From a virus: DNA of 28,841 nt. The stretch lies in IMG/VR virus record IMGVR_UViG_3300028809_000056, positions 1-28,841 of that record; one strand, written 5' to 3'. The translations under genes were made by a program, and so were the position numbers. Under the pieces are notes generated by a model. The model was given only the letters and a program-made list of their open reading frames with translations, did not search any database and was not told the origin of the DNA. Below are positions 8,671-16,442 of this stretch, piece after piece; the stretch's first letter is position 1; every line of letters begins with the position of its first letter.

Positions 8671-11081
8671 TAGCTGTACTCCTGGGCGACCCAAAACAGT
8701 TCGTAAGCTCCTGCTAGAGTGGATTGCGTCCAACTTCCGTTGGAGCCGTCCGGGCTAGTCCACATTTGCCCTGGGCCACCGCCATTGGGTGAGGTGACCG
8801 CCAAGAAGTTAGCCCCGCTCCAAAATAGCTGCCGAATGGGGTGCGTGAACGTCTGAGAAGTCAGCACCCAAGCGCCACCGCTAACGCGCCTCAAAATCTG
8901 GTTGGTTCCTGAGCCAGCAAGTTCGATGGATGTCCGGTCATAGGCGTGCGCTCTCACGGGCCCTGCGCCAATTCCTACGGGCATAGCGGGAGAGGTGAGG
9001 CCGGTCGAAACGTTCCAGTCCTTAATGACGCCAATTCCAGCCACCTGTCCGCAGAGGACGTAATGTGTGGCGTTGACGCCCAGCCTGCCGCCCGCCGCCA
9101 GCGATAGGCCGTGCGCCACTTGGTCGGTGAAGGTGAGTCCAGCGTCGCTGGTAATAGAGAATTGCGTGTCGCCCATGCCGCCTGCATTCATGCCGCCAGG
9201 GGTTCCGGTCGCCAGATACTTGATAGGGGTTCCGGCGATGATGGTGTAGGTCACCGCGCTATCGGTACTGCGCTTGACGCGGTTTACCCCAGCCTCTCCG
9301 GGAATGACGAGCGCGCCAGTGAGGTAAATCGAGTCTTCGCTGCCCGAGTTGACGTTAGCCGCCGTGGCCGTCCATGCACCCGCGCCTGCGGTGTCATTGT
9401 AGGCGGCCGAGATTGCCCCGCCCAGGTTGTGAGTCGCATACCTTCCGGCCGGGATTCCCATGCCATACCGACGGATGTTGCCTCCGGAAGATACCGGCGC
9501 GGAACTCCAATTTGTGTCGCCGACTCCCTGAATCACGATGTCATTGACGCCGAGGCGCGCCATCATAATCATCGGCATCGCTACCGAGATTCCATCCGAC
9601 AGGTCCATAAACAGGCCTTCCGCATCGGTCACGCGCACAACGAACGGGTACATGCCGATAGTGGTCGGCGTGCCGGAGATGGTGCCTGTAGGCGACAGCG
9701 ACAACCCCGGAGGCAGGATGCCGGAGCGCAACGTCACCGCAAGCGGAGCCGTGCCGCCGCCAATGGTGTAGGAGAAGGTGTAGGGCGTATTGCGGAAGGT
9801 GCTCGGCGCATCGCCGGAGATGGTCGGTCCGGTCGGCTGGTCGGGAAAGAGAACACACACCGACTCTTCGCCGCCGGTCTGAAATTTCAGCTCGACGTTG
9901 TTGAGCGTCATTTCATTTTCGGCATCCCATAGCTTTCCCGTAACCCGCTTACGTACCAGTGGGTCGCAGGCGTCGAGCTTGTAGAGCCAGTCCAGTTCAT
10001 AGAGTCGGCCGTTGATGGAGCTGCCGACAATCCAGCGGCCATTCCAGAACACCGCATCTGTGACCGCCCAATGCGGCATGTTCCATGTGGAACGGCGATG
10101 CCACTGACCGGTGAGCACGTCATAGCCGAAGGTGAAACGACCCGGAACGGTAATGTAGTAAATCTTGTGGCCGCGCGCCTCGAAGGTGAAGGCGTAGGCC
10201 TGATTAACTTCGGCCTCGGTGCACTCGGTAAAGGCGGCGTCGATAGCGTCCGTTGAAATGCGAACAGGCGTGTAGCCCTCCATCCGTCGCACAAGGCGCT
10301 TGTCATCCAGCCAGAAGACCGAGTTATCCAGATTCCGAGGCGTGAACTTAGCCGCGCAGCCAACCTCAATCACGGTGTTACTGGCGCGCTCGAACGTACC
10401 CTCGGAGGCTCCAGTATTTACAAACGGCTCAATGGTGTCCTTGCCGAAGATGAGGACTTCGCGGTGAGACACCAGCAACGAGACCATGCGGTCAGGGTCA
10501 GCCTCGGCCTCGTAGCGGTCCAGCGTGTTATAGGCGTAGGCATCCGCCAGGTCCGAGTGAAACCAAAAACGCCCCTGCGGCTCAATCTGGCACAGGTACT
10601 GGTCTACGTAATCGGCAACGAAGGCTCCTGGATAGCCTTCGTCGGTAATCTTCCCGAAGACCAACGTATTCGTATTGAACACATAGCCCGCAGACCCGTT
10701 GACGATAAGTAGCTCATTCCCAAGGCCTCGCTGGTTGTGCGCCATCGAGACACGACCGACGCCGGGAATTGTGCCGTACGCAATCGCCACGCCGTTATTG
10801 GAGATTTGGTAGAGGGTTTGCGCGGCGACAACAAACAACTTGCCTTCCACGTTGCGCATCCCACGAATCGGGCCGACGTCGATGATGGTCGGCCCCGGAG
10901 AAACGGACTTGGTGATACGCACGAACGGCTTCACCCCAGGCGCGTCACGAAGCTGCCATTGGGTCAGCGTGCCGGGAGCCTCCGCGCGTAGCGGAATCCA
11001 GTTGAGGGTGTCTTGTCGGGTCCAGTGCAGATTCGGGTCTGCGTAGAAGCCGCCGACGACTTGAATCTCACGCTTCCTCAT
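8670..11081 (-). CDS. P22 gp10-like packaged-DNA stabilisation protein with added C-terminal domains (803 aa)
   Basis: Residues ~1-400 follow the P22 gp10 (packaged-DNA stabilisation) pattern: GRVSMAHN near 109-116, a 'footprint' of beta-propeller strands, RFWFHSDLADAYAYNTLDRY near 171-190, and SHREVLIFGKDTIEPFVNTG near 205-224. In P22, gp10 sits below the portal and gp4 and plugs the filled head. At residues ~417-500 there is a putative-Ig (He_PIG-type) module (GGGTAPLAVTLRSGILPPGL, TGTISGTP, VVRVTDAEG). Residues ~503-803 form a Ser/Gly/Thr-rich repeat-like beta region resembling a propeller. P22 gp10 has 472 residues, so this is an extended, apparently chimeric version. The gp4-like gene is directly upstream (ATGA overlap). 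Confidence 0.75.
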   Translation of the reverse strand: MRKREIQVVGGFYADPNLHWTRQDTLNWIPLRAEAPGTLTQWQLRDAPGVKPFVRITKSVSPGPTIIDVGPIRGMRNVEGKLFVVAAQTLYQISNNGVAIAYGTIPGVGRVSMAHNQRGLGNELLIVNGSAGYVFNTNTLVFGKITDEGYPGAFVADYVDQYLCQIEPQGRFWFHSDLADAYAYNTLDRYEAEADPDRMVSLLVSHREVLIFGKDTIEPFVNTGASEGTFERASNTVIEVGCAAKFTPRNLDNSVFWLDDKRLVRRMEGYTPVRISTDAIDAAFTECTEAEVNQAYAFTFEARGHKIYYITVPGRFTFGYDVLTGQWHRRSTWNMPHWAVTDAVFWNGRWIVGSSINGRLYELDWLYKLDACDPLVRKRVTGKLWDAENEMTLNNVELKFQTGGEESVCVLFPDQPTGPTISGDAPSTFRNTPYTFSYTIGGGTAPLAVTLRSGILPPGLSLSPTGTISGTPTTIGMYPFVVRVTDAEGLFMDLSDGISVAMPMIMMARLGVNDIVIQGVGDTNWSSAPVSSGGNIRRYGMGIPAGRYATHNLGGAISAAYNDTAGAGAWTATAANVNSGSEDSIYLTGALVIPGEAGVNRVKRSTDSAVTYTIIAGTPIKYLATGTPGGMNAGGMGDTQFSITSDAGLTFTDQVAHGLSLAAGGRLGVNATHYVLCGQVAGIGVIKDWNVSTGLTSPAMPVGIGAGPVRAHAYDRTSIELAGSGTNQILRRVSGGAWVLTSQTFTHPIRQLFWSGANFLAVTSPNGGGPGQMWTSPDGSNGSWTQSTLAGAYELFWVAQEYS

Positions 11082-11476
11082 TCGTACTGGTCCGAACGAA
11101 TGTTGTAGTAGGCCCAGCCAAAGGGAAGAGAGTCCAGAACCAGCGGGTTCGCGGCGTAGCCGGCATTGCGCAGGTCGTTCAAGCCGGAGGTGGCAATAGC
11201 CCGGTCTTGCGGGTCCATCTGCTTACCAAAGAGCGGACACAGGCGAAGGGCTAGGTTGTAGGCAATGGCCTCTTCTGCCTCCGGAGGCGCGGGCAGCGGG
11301 TCGTTGACTTCTGCAACGGTATTCCAGCCCAGTGCGATGTTCTTGGCCTCCCAGCGGCGCATCATCGTGTTGAGCGCGTTGAGGGCGTCCTTGGCGTCGT
11401 CGTCATCCGGGGCTTCGTTGGAGCCGATGACGCGGATAATCATCAGGGCGCGACGGATAATCTCTAGCGTATTCAT
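11078..11476 (-). CDS. P22 gp4-like tail accessory factor / head-completion protein (132 aa)
   Basis: A 132-residue helical protein with the gp4-family layout: N-terminal helix (EIIRRALMIIRVIGSNEAPD), then DDAKDALNALNTMMRRWEAKNI, a PLPAPPEAEEAIAYNLALRL helix, and a C-terminal 'LNDLRNAGYA' stretch. In P22, gp4 binds under the portal as the first tail adaptor. An AGGGG ribosome site lies about six bases before the ATG at 11476. Its stop overlaps the start of the gp10-like gene (ATGA), matching the gene 4 - gene 10 order of P22. It lies between the coat and stabilisation genes, as expected. Confidence 0.75.
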   Translation of the reverse strand: MNTLEIIRRALMIIRVIGSNEAPDDDDAKDALNALNTMMRRWEAKNIALGWNTVAEVNDPLPAPPEAEEAIAYNLALRLCPLFGKQMDPQDRAIATSGLNDLRNAGYAANPLVLDSLPFGWAYYNIRSDQYE

Positions 11477-11495
11477 GCGTTGCCCCTATGGAAGT

Positions 11496-11517
11496 GGGGC
11501 GGCCCGAAGACCGCCCC
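11496..11517 (-). terminator. GC-rich hairpin with UUCG tetraloop between head and tail-adaptor genes
   Basis: On the minus-strand transcript this forms GGGGCGGUC-UUCG-GGCCGCCCC: nine paired bases (one G-U) closed by a C(UUCG)G tetraloop, very stable. It starts eight bases after the stop of the 69-aa gene and ends just before the gp4-like gene. No U-tract follows, so it is a poor intrinsic terminator. A transcript-stability or partial-readthrough element that sets head-gene versus tail-gene dosage is a reasonable reading. Confidence 0.6.
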
Positions 11518-11524
11518 GTTTACC

Positions 11525-11734
11525 TTACTTCTTGGCCTTCGCCTTAAGCTTGGCTTCAAGACGGGCTAATACCTCAGCCTGCGTCAACTCGCCTTCCTTC
11601 GGCTCGGGATTCCACGGTTCGCCGTTGGATTTGGGCATGGTCGGCTCCTCCCATCCGTCAGCCTTCGCTGCGTCTGAGTCCATCTGAAGTTCAACCTTGC
11701 CGTCTTTCTCCAACCACATCGGCTTGCTAGCCAT
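11525..11734 (-). CDS. Small hydrophilic hypothetical protein (69 aa)
   Basis: A 69-residue, charged protein with Trp residues and a Lys/Ala-rich C-terminal helix (LARLEAKLKAKAKK). GAGGTG precedes the ATG at 11734 by about seven bases. It lies between the head-fibre-like gene and the gp4-like gene and its stop is followed by a strong hairpin. The basic helix and Gln/Glu content could suggest a nucleic-acid or head-associated role, but no family was recognised. Coding status is supported by its ribosome site, tight packing and consistent strand. Confidence 0.65.
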   Translation of the reverse strand: MASKPMWLEKDGKVELQMDSDAAKADGWEEPTMPKSNGEPWNPEPKEGELTQAEVLARLEAKLKAKAKK

Positions 11735-11742
11735 TTTTCACC

Positions 11743-11949
11743 TCACGCTTGGGTGGTAATCAACCCGTAAGCCGCCAGGATGGCCGCCAACTCGGCAACC
11801 GTGCCAGTTGAGAGGTCAAACGGCGTCGCATTCTTCACGACCGGCGTTGCACCGAAGAAACCGACCTTGCTGGTGGCATTACGGCCCACCAAAGTGCCAT
11901 CCGGGGTTTCCTGTGCAGCGACGGCAATTTGGTCATTGGAAAGTGCCAT
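11743..11949 (-). CDS. Head fibre/decoration-like protein (68 aa)
   Basis: A 68-residue protein following the coat gene. It begins MALSNDQIAVAAQETPDG and carries the segment SKVGFFGATPVVKNATPF, which recalls the short 'VGFFGATPV' module of phage head-fibre or minor virion proteins. It ends with a leucine/alanine helix (VAELAAILAAYGLI). GGAG is about seven bases upstream of the ATG at 11949. Position directly after the major coat protein fits a decoration or minor capsid component. The family link is recalled, not aligned. Confidence 0.55.
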   Translation of the reverse strand: MALSNDQIAVAAQETPDGTLVGRNATSKVGFFGATPVVKNATPFDLSTGTVAELAAILAAYGLITTQA

Positions 11950-11963
11950 GTCAGTGCTCCAGA

Positions 11964-13160
11964 TTAGGTGAAGGAGGTGATGTCGTTCGGAACCACGACG
12001 CCAAACTCAGGACGCAGCACTGCCGAACCCCACAGGATGTCAACGCGGTTCAGGAACTGGTCGTTCGGGGTGTCGTAGTCACGAATCATGCGCAGCGACA
12101 GGCCATCCAGTTCGACACGGGAGGCTTCCTTGTTCTCCGGCAGCGGCAAGTCCACCGAGGCGAAGGTCAGGAAGTCGCGAGTGAAGCCCAGGTTGACGCC
12201 GGTCTGAGCCGCTGCACCCAAAATCACCACGTCTGCGCCGTCAGCCGGCAGGGCGGTAACGTTCTGCTCCGGGCCGGCCAACTGAATCGGCGGGGAGATT
12301 TGCAGGTTGCCGGTGCCGCCCGCGAAGGTCGAGGTGACCACGAAGGTGCGCAGAACGCCCGTGCTGGTCTTGGTGGCCGGGTTGACCGCAAAGACGTTGG
12401 CAAAGGTGACGTGCTGGCCTGCGGCAATGGTGCCGGTGCCGGTGTCAATCGGGATGCTGGACGAGCCATCCGTCACAACACCGTTGATGTCGTAAGCGCC
12501 CGGAATGGCCGAGGTGCCGTATGCCTGGGTCGGCATGTTGGTGGTCTCGAACCAATCAAATCCGCCCGCGCGAGCCATCAAGCCGTCTTCGTACTGCTCG
12601 GCCAGGCGGTCCTGCGAGTTGAACAGGCCCTTTAGCGAATCCACCGCCTGCACCGTGCCGCTGGTGTTGGTCGCCAGCCAGCGGCGGCCGGGGGCCAGGT
12701 TGTCGGTCAGCATCTTGTTGGCCAGCAGGGCGTCAATCAGCGACAGCTTGCCGTCAGCGTTGGCCACGAAGCCCGAAGCAAAAGGCAGCGCGCGGCTGAT
12801 GACAGTCTGTTCAATGGTCGATGCCAGGTCAGCCAGCGGCTGGTCCAGGTAGCGAGCGCGGAAGTCGTCAATATCCAGCGCCATTTCAGCGCTCGACCAT
12901 ACCAAGTCAACACCGGTCTGGTCGGTGATGGACAGCGGGACGACCTTATCCACCAGCGAGCCGGCATCCATGATGCGGCCTTGGCGAATCTTGTTGTGGG
13001 TCGGGACGCGAACCTCAATCGTGGAGCCGATTTTCGCGCCGGTAACAGCAAACCGGTCGTCGTACTCCATGTTGATTTTGCGCAGGAAGGTGAGCTTCTG
13101 GCGCAGAACCGAGAGGATTTCGCGCGTGATGAGCTCGGTTGTGAGCAGCGAATTTGCCAT
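11964..13160 (-). CDS. Major coat protein, P22 gp5-like (398 aa)
   Basis: A 398-residue capsid subunit; P22 gp5 has 430. It opens with a long N-terminal helical stretch (TTELITREILSVLRQKLTFL) and an IEVRVPTHNK strand, as in HK97-fold coat proteins of the P22 type. A central beta domain rich in Thr/Gly (GTGTIAAGQHVTFANVFAVN) matches the P22 inserted 'telokin-like' region. The C-terminus has FASVDLPLPENKEASRVELD and NDQFLNRVDILWGSAVLRPE, the ending pattern of this coat family. It sits after the scaffold gene with GGAG upstream of the ATG. It forms the icosahedral shell around the scaffold. Confidence 0.85.
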   Translation of the reverse strand: MANSLLTTELITREILSVLRQKLTFLRKINMEYDDRFAVTGAKIGSTIEVRVPTHNKIRQGRIMDAGSLVDKVVPLSITDQTGVDLVWSSAEMALDIDDFRARYLDQPLADLASTIEQTVISRALPFASGFVANADGKLSLIDALLANKMLTDNLAPGRRWLATNTSGTVQAVDSLKGLFNSQDRLAEQYEDGLMARAGGFDWFETTNMPTQAYGTSAIPGAYDINGVVTDGSSSIPIDTGTGTIAAGQHVTFANVFAVNPATKTSTGVLRTFVVTSTFAGGTGNLQISPPIQLAGPEQNVTALPADGADVVILGAAAQTGVNLGFTRDFLTFASVDLPLPENKEASRVELDGLSLRMIRDYDTPNDQFLNRVDILWGSAVLRPEFGVVVPNDITSFT

Positions 13161-13178
13161 GTTGGTCTCCGAAGGGAA

Positions 13179-14066
13179 TTAGCGGAGTCCTTTCTCCTGG
13201 CGTTCCTTCCGGCGCTGGGCGTCGTATTCCTTCATGCTCATCTGAGCATAGGATTTCTTGGCCGCAGGCGCACCGGAAAGCGTGGTGACAGGCGAAGGGA
13301 CGGGTCTCACAGGCTTGGCAGGCGGGACCGCTGCCGGGTTCGGCGCTTGTGGCTGCGTGGCCGTGAGACGCGACGCTAATGCTTCGATGGCATAGCCCCG
13401 GTATTGCTCGGGGGTGCTCAACAGTTGAATCAAGTCACCTGAGTTCTTAGCCAGGTGATACGCAAGCTCGGGGCCGCGTTCGTGGCCGATAATAGCGTGA
13501 GCCATATCGTCCGGCAATAGGTCGGCGGGGACGGAACTAATGACTTCGGCGAAGTCCGGGGTAGTTTCGGCGAACTTCTCAGCACGGGAACGGAAATTGG
13601 CCGCTGCCTGCTGCTGGGTAGTCTGCTGCTGAGTGGCGCGCTGCTGTTCTTCCCACTGCTGGCGAGCCTGCTGTACGGCGTATTCAGTGTTTCGCTGCGA
13701 CCAGCCCACCGGGTCTTGGTAGAACTCTTCCGGGGCCGGAGCCTTGGGCGGTTCGGGCTTGGGCTGGGAGGCTTCCAGACGAGCCAAACGCTCACGCATC
13801 TCCCGGTTCTCGGTCTTCAGGCGGTCGATGAACTCGCCAGTGCGGTTCGGCTTACGCGCCTCGGTCTGCTCAGGGGTCTCGGTCTTGGCCGGCTCAATCT
13901 TTTCAGCGACAGGCTGGCCGGTTTCCTTCGCCGGCTGCGTTTCACCTTCTGAAGCCACTTCCTTGGCCTTGAACTTGCCATCTTCGGCACGCTCACGGTT
14001 ATAGGTCATGGGGCTGTTGGTGACGGTCGGCTGCGGTGCGGCGGATTCGTTGGTTTCAGTGGTCAT
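13179..14066 (-). CDS. Scaffolding protein (295 aa)
   Basis: Hydrophilic, almost entirely helical or disordered protein. The N-terminus is Glu/Lys/Thr-rich. Residues ~78-100 form a coiled coil (EFIDRLKTENREMRERLARL), followed by a Gln-rich stretch (QARQQWEEQQRATQQQTTQQ). The C-terminus carries a short basic helix (KEYDAQRRKERQEKGLR), the position where P22 scaffold gp8 binds coat protein. Located between portal and coat genes as in P22. GAGG lies about six bases before the ATG at 14066. Scaffolds direct procapsid assembly and then leave the head. No protease motif is visible. Confidence 0.8.
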   Translation of the reverse strand: MTTETNESAAPQPTVTNSPMTYNRERAEDGKFKAKEVASEGETQPAKETGQPVAEKIEPAKTETPEQTEARKPNRTGEFIDRLKTENREMRERLARLEASQPKPEPPKAPAPEEFYQDPVGWSQRNTEYAVQQARQQWEEQQRATQQQTTQQQAAANFRSRAEKFAETTPDFAEVISSVPADLLPDDMAHAIIGHERGPELAYHLAKNSGDLIQLLSTPEQYRGYAIEALASRLTATQPQAPNPAAVPPAKPVRPVPSPVTTLSGAPAAKKSYAQMSMKEYDAQRRKERQEKGLR

Positions 14067-14134
14067 ACAATCCTCGTTCGGATGCCTGATGCCGTCAGGT
14101 GCGGTCCAGCGGGGCTGGTTAACAGGAGAATCAG

Positions 14135-14494
14135 ATGGAAGTTGTGTTTTCGGAAGAAGAAAAAGCTCAGGCTCAGGCGTTGCGTGAAGCGTTCAACAAA
14201 GCATTTCCGGGATGGGTGATTGAACTCTCTGTCTGCACGAATCCCGAAAGCGGCGAGGCTCGCCCAGTGAAAGTGAAAAGCGCAAAGGAACCGGACTACA
14301 ACCCATACAAAGGACTTTATGGAGCCTCCTCCAAGGATGAGGTTGAGTTCTTCATAAAAGGCTTCCTCACTGCATGGGAAATGGCGATTCGCCCTGCATC
14401 TGCGGGAACATCGACGGGTCAAGCGGCAGGGAAGTCTGTGCCGGCATGGCGGGCATTCCTTGCATCATTTGGGCAGTCATCTCCGCTTCCGTGA
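14135..14494 (+). CDS. Lone plus-strand gene between scaffold and portal (119 aa)
   Basis: The only convincing plus-strand gene of the window. AGGAG lies six bases before the ATG. Residues 1-78 occupy space not used by any other gene; the last ~41 residues run antisense through the portal 3' end. Coding quality looks good at the N-terminus: a charged helix (MEVVFSEEEKAQAQALREAF), a hydrophobic WVIELSV strand, and KDEVEFFIKGFLTAWEMAIR. Base use is visibly more AT-rich than in the neighbours. A TACAAT hexamer at 14066-14071 could serve as a -10, without a good -35. No family was recognised. Its placement and polarity suggest an acquired 'moron'-type gene. Confidence 0.65.
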   Translation: MEVVFSEEEKAQAQALREAFNKAFPGWVIELSVCTNPESGEARPVKVKSAKEPDYNPYKGLYGASSKDEVEFFIKGFLTAWEMAIRPASAGTSTGQAAGKSVPAWRAFLASFGQSSPLP

Positions 14495-16442
14495 GTTTGA
14501 TGGCGTTGTCGATACCCTTACCTTGGGCGTCGGCCTGATTCTTGGCCGCCTGAGCTTCGTAGTTCTTGGCTTGGGCGGCGTCCTTTTGAGCCTGAGCCAT
14601 CTGCGTGGGGTCGGGTTGCTGCGGCTGCGGTTGCTCGTCGCCTTCGCCCGGCTCGATGAGGCCTTGGGCAATCATCATCTTGCGGGCACCCTTCTTGATG
14701 CCGTCCAGACCGGGAGCGTCCAGTGCCTCCAAGAAGCCCAGCTTGGCCAGCATGCCTAGCGGACTCGGGTCGTTCGATAGCTGCATAAGAGCTTCGGCCG
14801 CTTCCATGCGCTGAGTGCTGTAGCTCGGCCCCACGGTCACGGTGATATCGAACCGGCCTTGGGTCATGTCGTTCAGAGTCACCCATTCGCCAGTCTGCTC
14901 GTCAAATACGGGCTTGTTGACCTCGACCACCTTCTCCGCCCCGTCCGGGCCGATGATGCGCAACTGGCGCTCGGTGGTGTAGACGTTGGAAATCAGGTCG
15001 TTCGTGATTTCGTAGTCGTACTTCTTGGCGTAGGCCAGATTGTCGATGTAGTCGAAGTTGGCCACATCCCCCTCACGCTGGCGGGCGATGATGGCCTTAC
15101 CGCTGGTCTCGTTAGAGCGAGCACCCAGAGAGGCGTCATAGATACCGGTAGCGGCTTTCAGGTCTTCCGAACTGATGGCAGCCGCTTGTGCTAGCGCAGC
15201 AGGGAAAGCCGGAGGCGCTTGGCGGGAGGGGGCGGACAGGGCGTTGCCGTTCTCATCGACCGAGTTGTAGAACAGGGCCGGAGGGCGGCGGGTGCGCATG
15301 TTCTGCCACTGGTCTTCATGGCCTGCAATCGAGGCAGAGTCCGCCATGAACGGGCTATAGGGCTGGTCAGCCAGCACCTCAATGAACGTGGAGCGCTCAT
15401 AGTTGTACATTTTCTGTGGGTCGCGCCCGAACCGGACAGCGCCAAAGAAGTGGTCGCGCATGCCTGTCTGGTTGCCGTGGCGGGCGTTGATACGGATGAT
15501 TTCACCCCACACCGGGACAAGCGGAATGAACCGGCCGGCCCACTTGGTTGGGCCTTCCAGGATTTCAGCTCCCGACACGATGCACTGATAGACACAGGTG
15601 TATTCGACCTTGCGGCGCTTCTGCTCCACGATGCCCTGCTTAGCCAGCTCATCGACCACCGATTGGAACTTCTCGTCCACGTCCAGCACGCGGCCGTCGG
15701 TCATCAGGACGATTTCGCCCTCTTCCATGACCTTGTACCAGTACTCAGAGACCACAACCTCATCGTCCTGCCACCAGTCGGCGGTCAGTTCGGTGCAGTC
15801 CTTGACCGACACTACCTTGGCATCGGGCCACTTCTCCATGAACGTGCCACGAGCATAGGCTTGGTCCACGAAGGCATAGCGCGCGTCGCGGCGGTCCTTG
15901 CGCTGTGCAGCCGGGTCAAAGACCACAGCAAAGGGATTGGGGATTTCCCGCTTACTGATAACCAGGTCAAACCCGCCGTCCTCTTCCCAGGCGTAGTCCA
16001 CGCGCCAGCAGCCAAACCCACCTCCTACGGCAAACAGGAAGGCGGTATCGGCAGCCAGTTCCGCATCTGAACCGGAGTCAATCGAGCGCATCAGCCCTTC
16101 GCGGACCTCAGCCAGCTCAACGTCGCCATTCTCCACGGCCCTAACTTTGGCCTGCGGGCGGTTCTGGCGCTGGTCGTTGGTGATTTGCTTCAATGCCTGA
16201 CGCAGCTTGTTGACCGTATACATGGGACGGCCCTGACGGGTCTGCGTCATCCATTCGTCCCATTGGCTTTCAGGCATGAACCCGAACTCCATGTCACGTT
16301 CGGCTTGTTCGTAGGGAATGCGCCAGAAATCACGGGCGTAGCGGTGCCGGTCCAGCATCTCGCTATGAAGCTCTTCCTTGCTCACGCCAGAGCGGTCAAC
16401 TGCGAAGTCCGGGTCACCGGGGTTGACTTCCTTCTTAGCCAT
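14367..16442 (-). CDS. Portal protein, P22 gp1-like (691 aa)
   Basis: The start at 16442 (MAKKEVNPGDPDFAVDRSGV) is chosen with GGAG about ten bases upstream; it overlaps the terminase stop by eight bases. At 691 residues it is close to P22 portal (725). Features of the family: an N-terminal RYARDFWRIPYEQAERDMEF segment, NKLRQALKQITNDQRQNRPQ at ~78-97, PNPFAVVFDPAAQRKDRRDA near 185, and SSEDLKAATGIYDASLGARS near 440. The last ~100 residues form a Gln/Ala-rich barrel-type helix followed by a Met/Pro-rich tail. Twelve copies form the packaging vertex. The C-terminal codons overlap the plus-strand gene. Confidence 0.85.
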   Translation of the reverse strand: MAKKEVNPGDPDFAVDRSGVSKEELHSEMLDRHRYARDFWRIPYEQAERDMEFGFMPESQWDEWMTQTRQGRPMYTVNKLRQALKQITNDQRQNRPQAKVRAVENGDVELAEVREGLMRSIDSGSDAELAADTAFLFAVGGGFGCWRVDYAWEEDGGFDLVISKREIPNPFAVVFDPAAQRKDRRDARYAFVDQAYARGTFMEKWPDAKVVSVKDCTELTADWWQDDEVVVSEYWYKVMEEGEIVLMTDGRVLDVDEKFQSVVDELAKQGIVEQKRRKVEYTCVYQCIVSGAEILEGPTKWAGRFIPLVPVWGEIIRINARHGNQTGMRDHFFGAVRFGRDPQKMYNYERSTFIEVLADQPYSPFMADSASIAGHEDQWQNMRTRRPPALFYNSVDENGNALSAPSRQAPPAFPAALAQAAAISSEDLKAATGIYDASLGARSNETSGKAIIARQREGDVANFDYIDNLAYAKKYDYEITNDLISNVYTTERQLRIIGPDGAEKVVEVNKPVFDEQTGEWVTLNDMTQGRFDITVTVGPSYSTQRMEAAEALMQLSNDPSPLGMLAKLGFLEALDAPGLDGIKKGARKMMIAQGLIEPGEGDEQPQPQQPDPTQMAQAQKDAAQAKNYEAQAAKNQADAQGKGIDNAIKLTEAEMTAQMMQGMPAMPAQTSLPLDPSMFPQMQGESPFPMQ

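Noticed and set aside
14066-14071. TACAAT as a promoter for the plus-strand gene
   Set aside because: No acceptable -35 at 15-19 bases; listed only as a weak possibility.
14063-14422. A 119-codon minus-strand frame in the scaffold-portal gap
   Set aside because: Its product is Phe/Cys/Arg-rich with poor protein-like character, and the plus-strand frame in the same interval has a better ribosome site and composition.
15219-16070. 283-codon plus-strand frame opposite the portal gene
   Set aside because: Entirely within the recognised portal gene, rich in His/Val/Leu as expected of an antisense frame.
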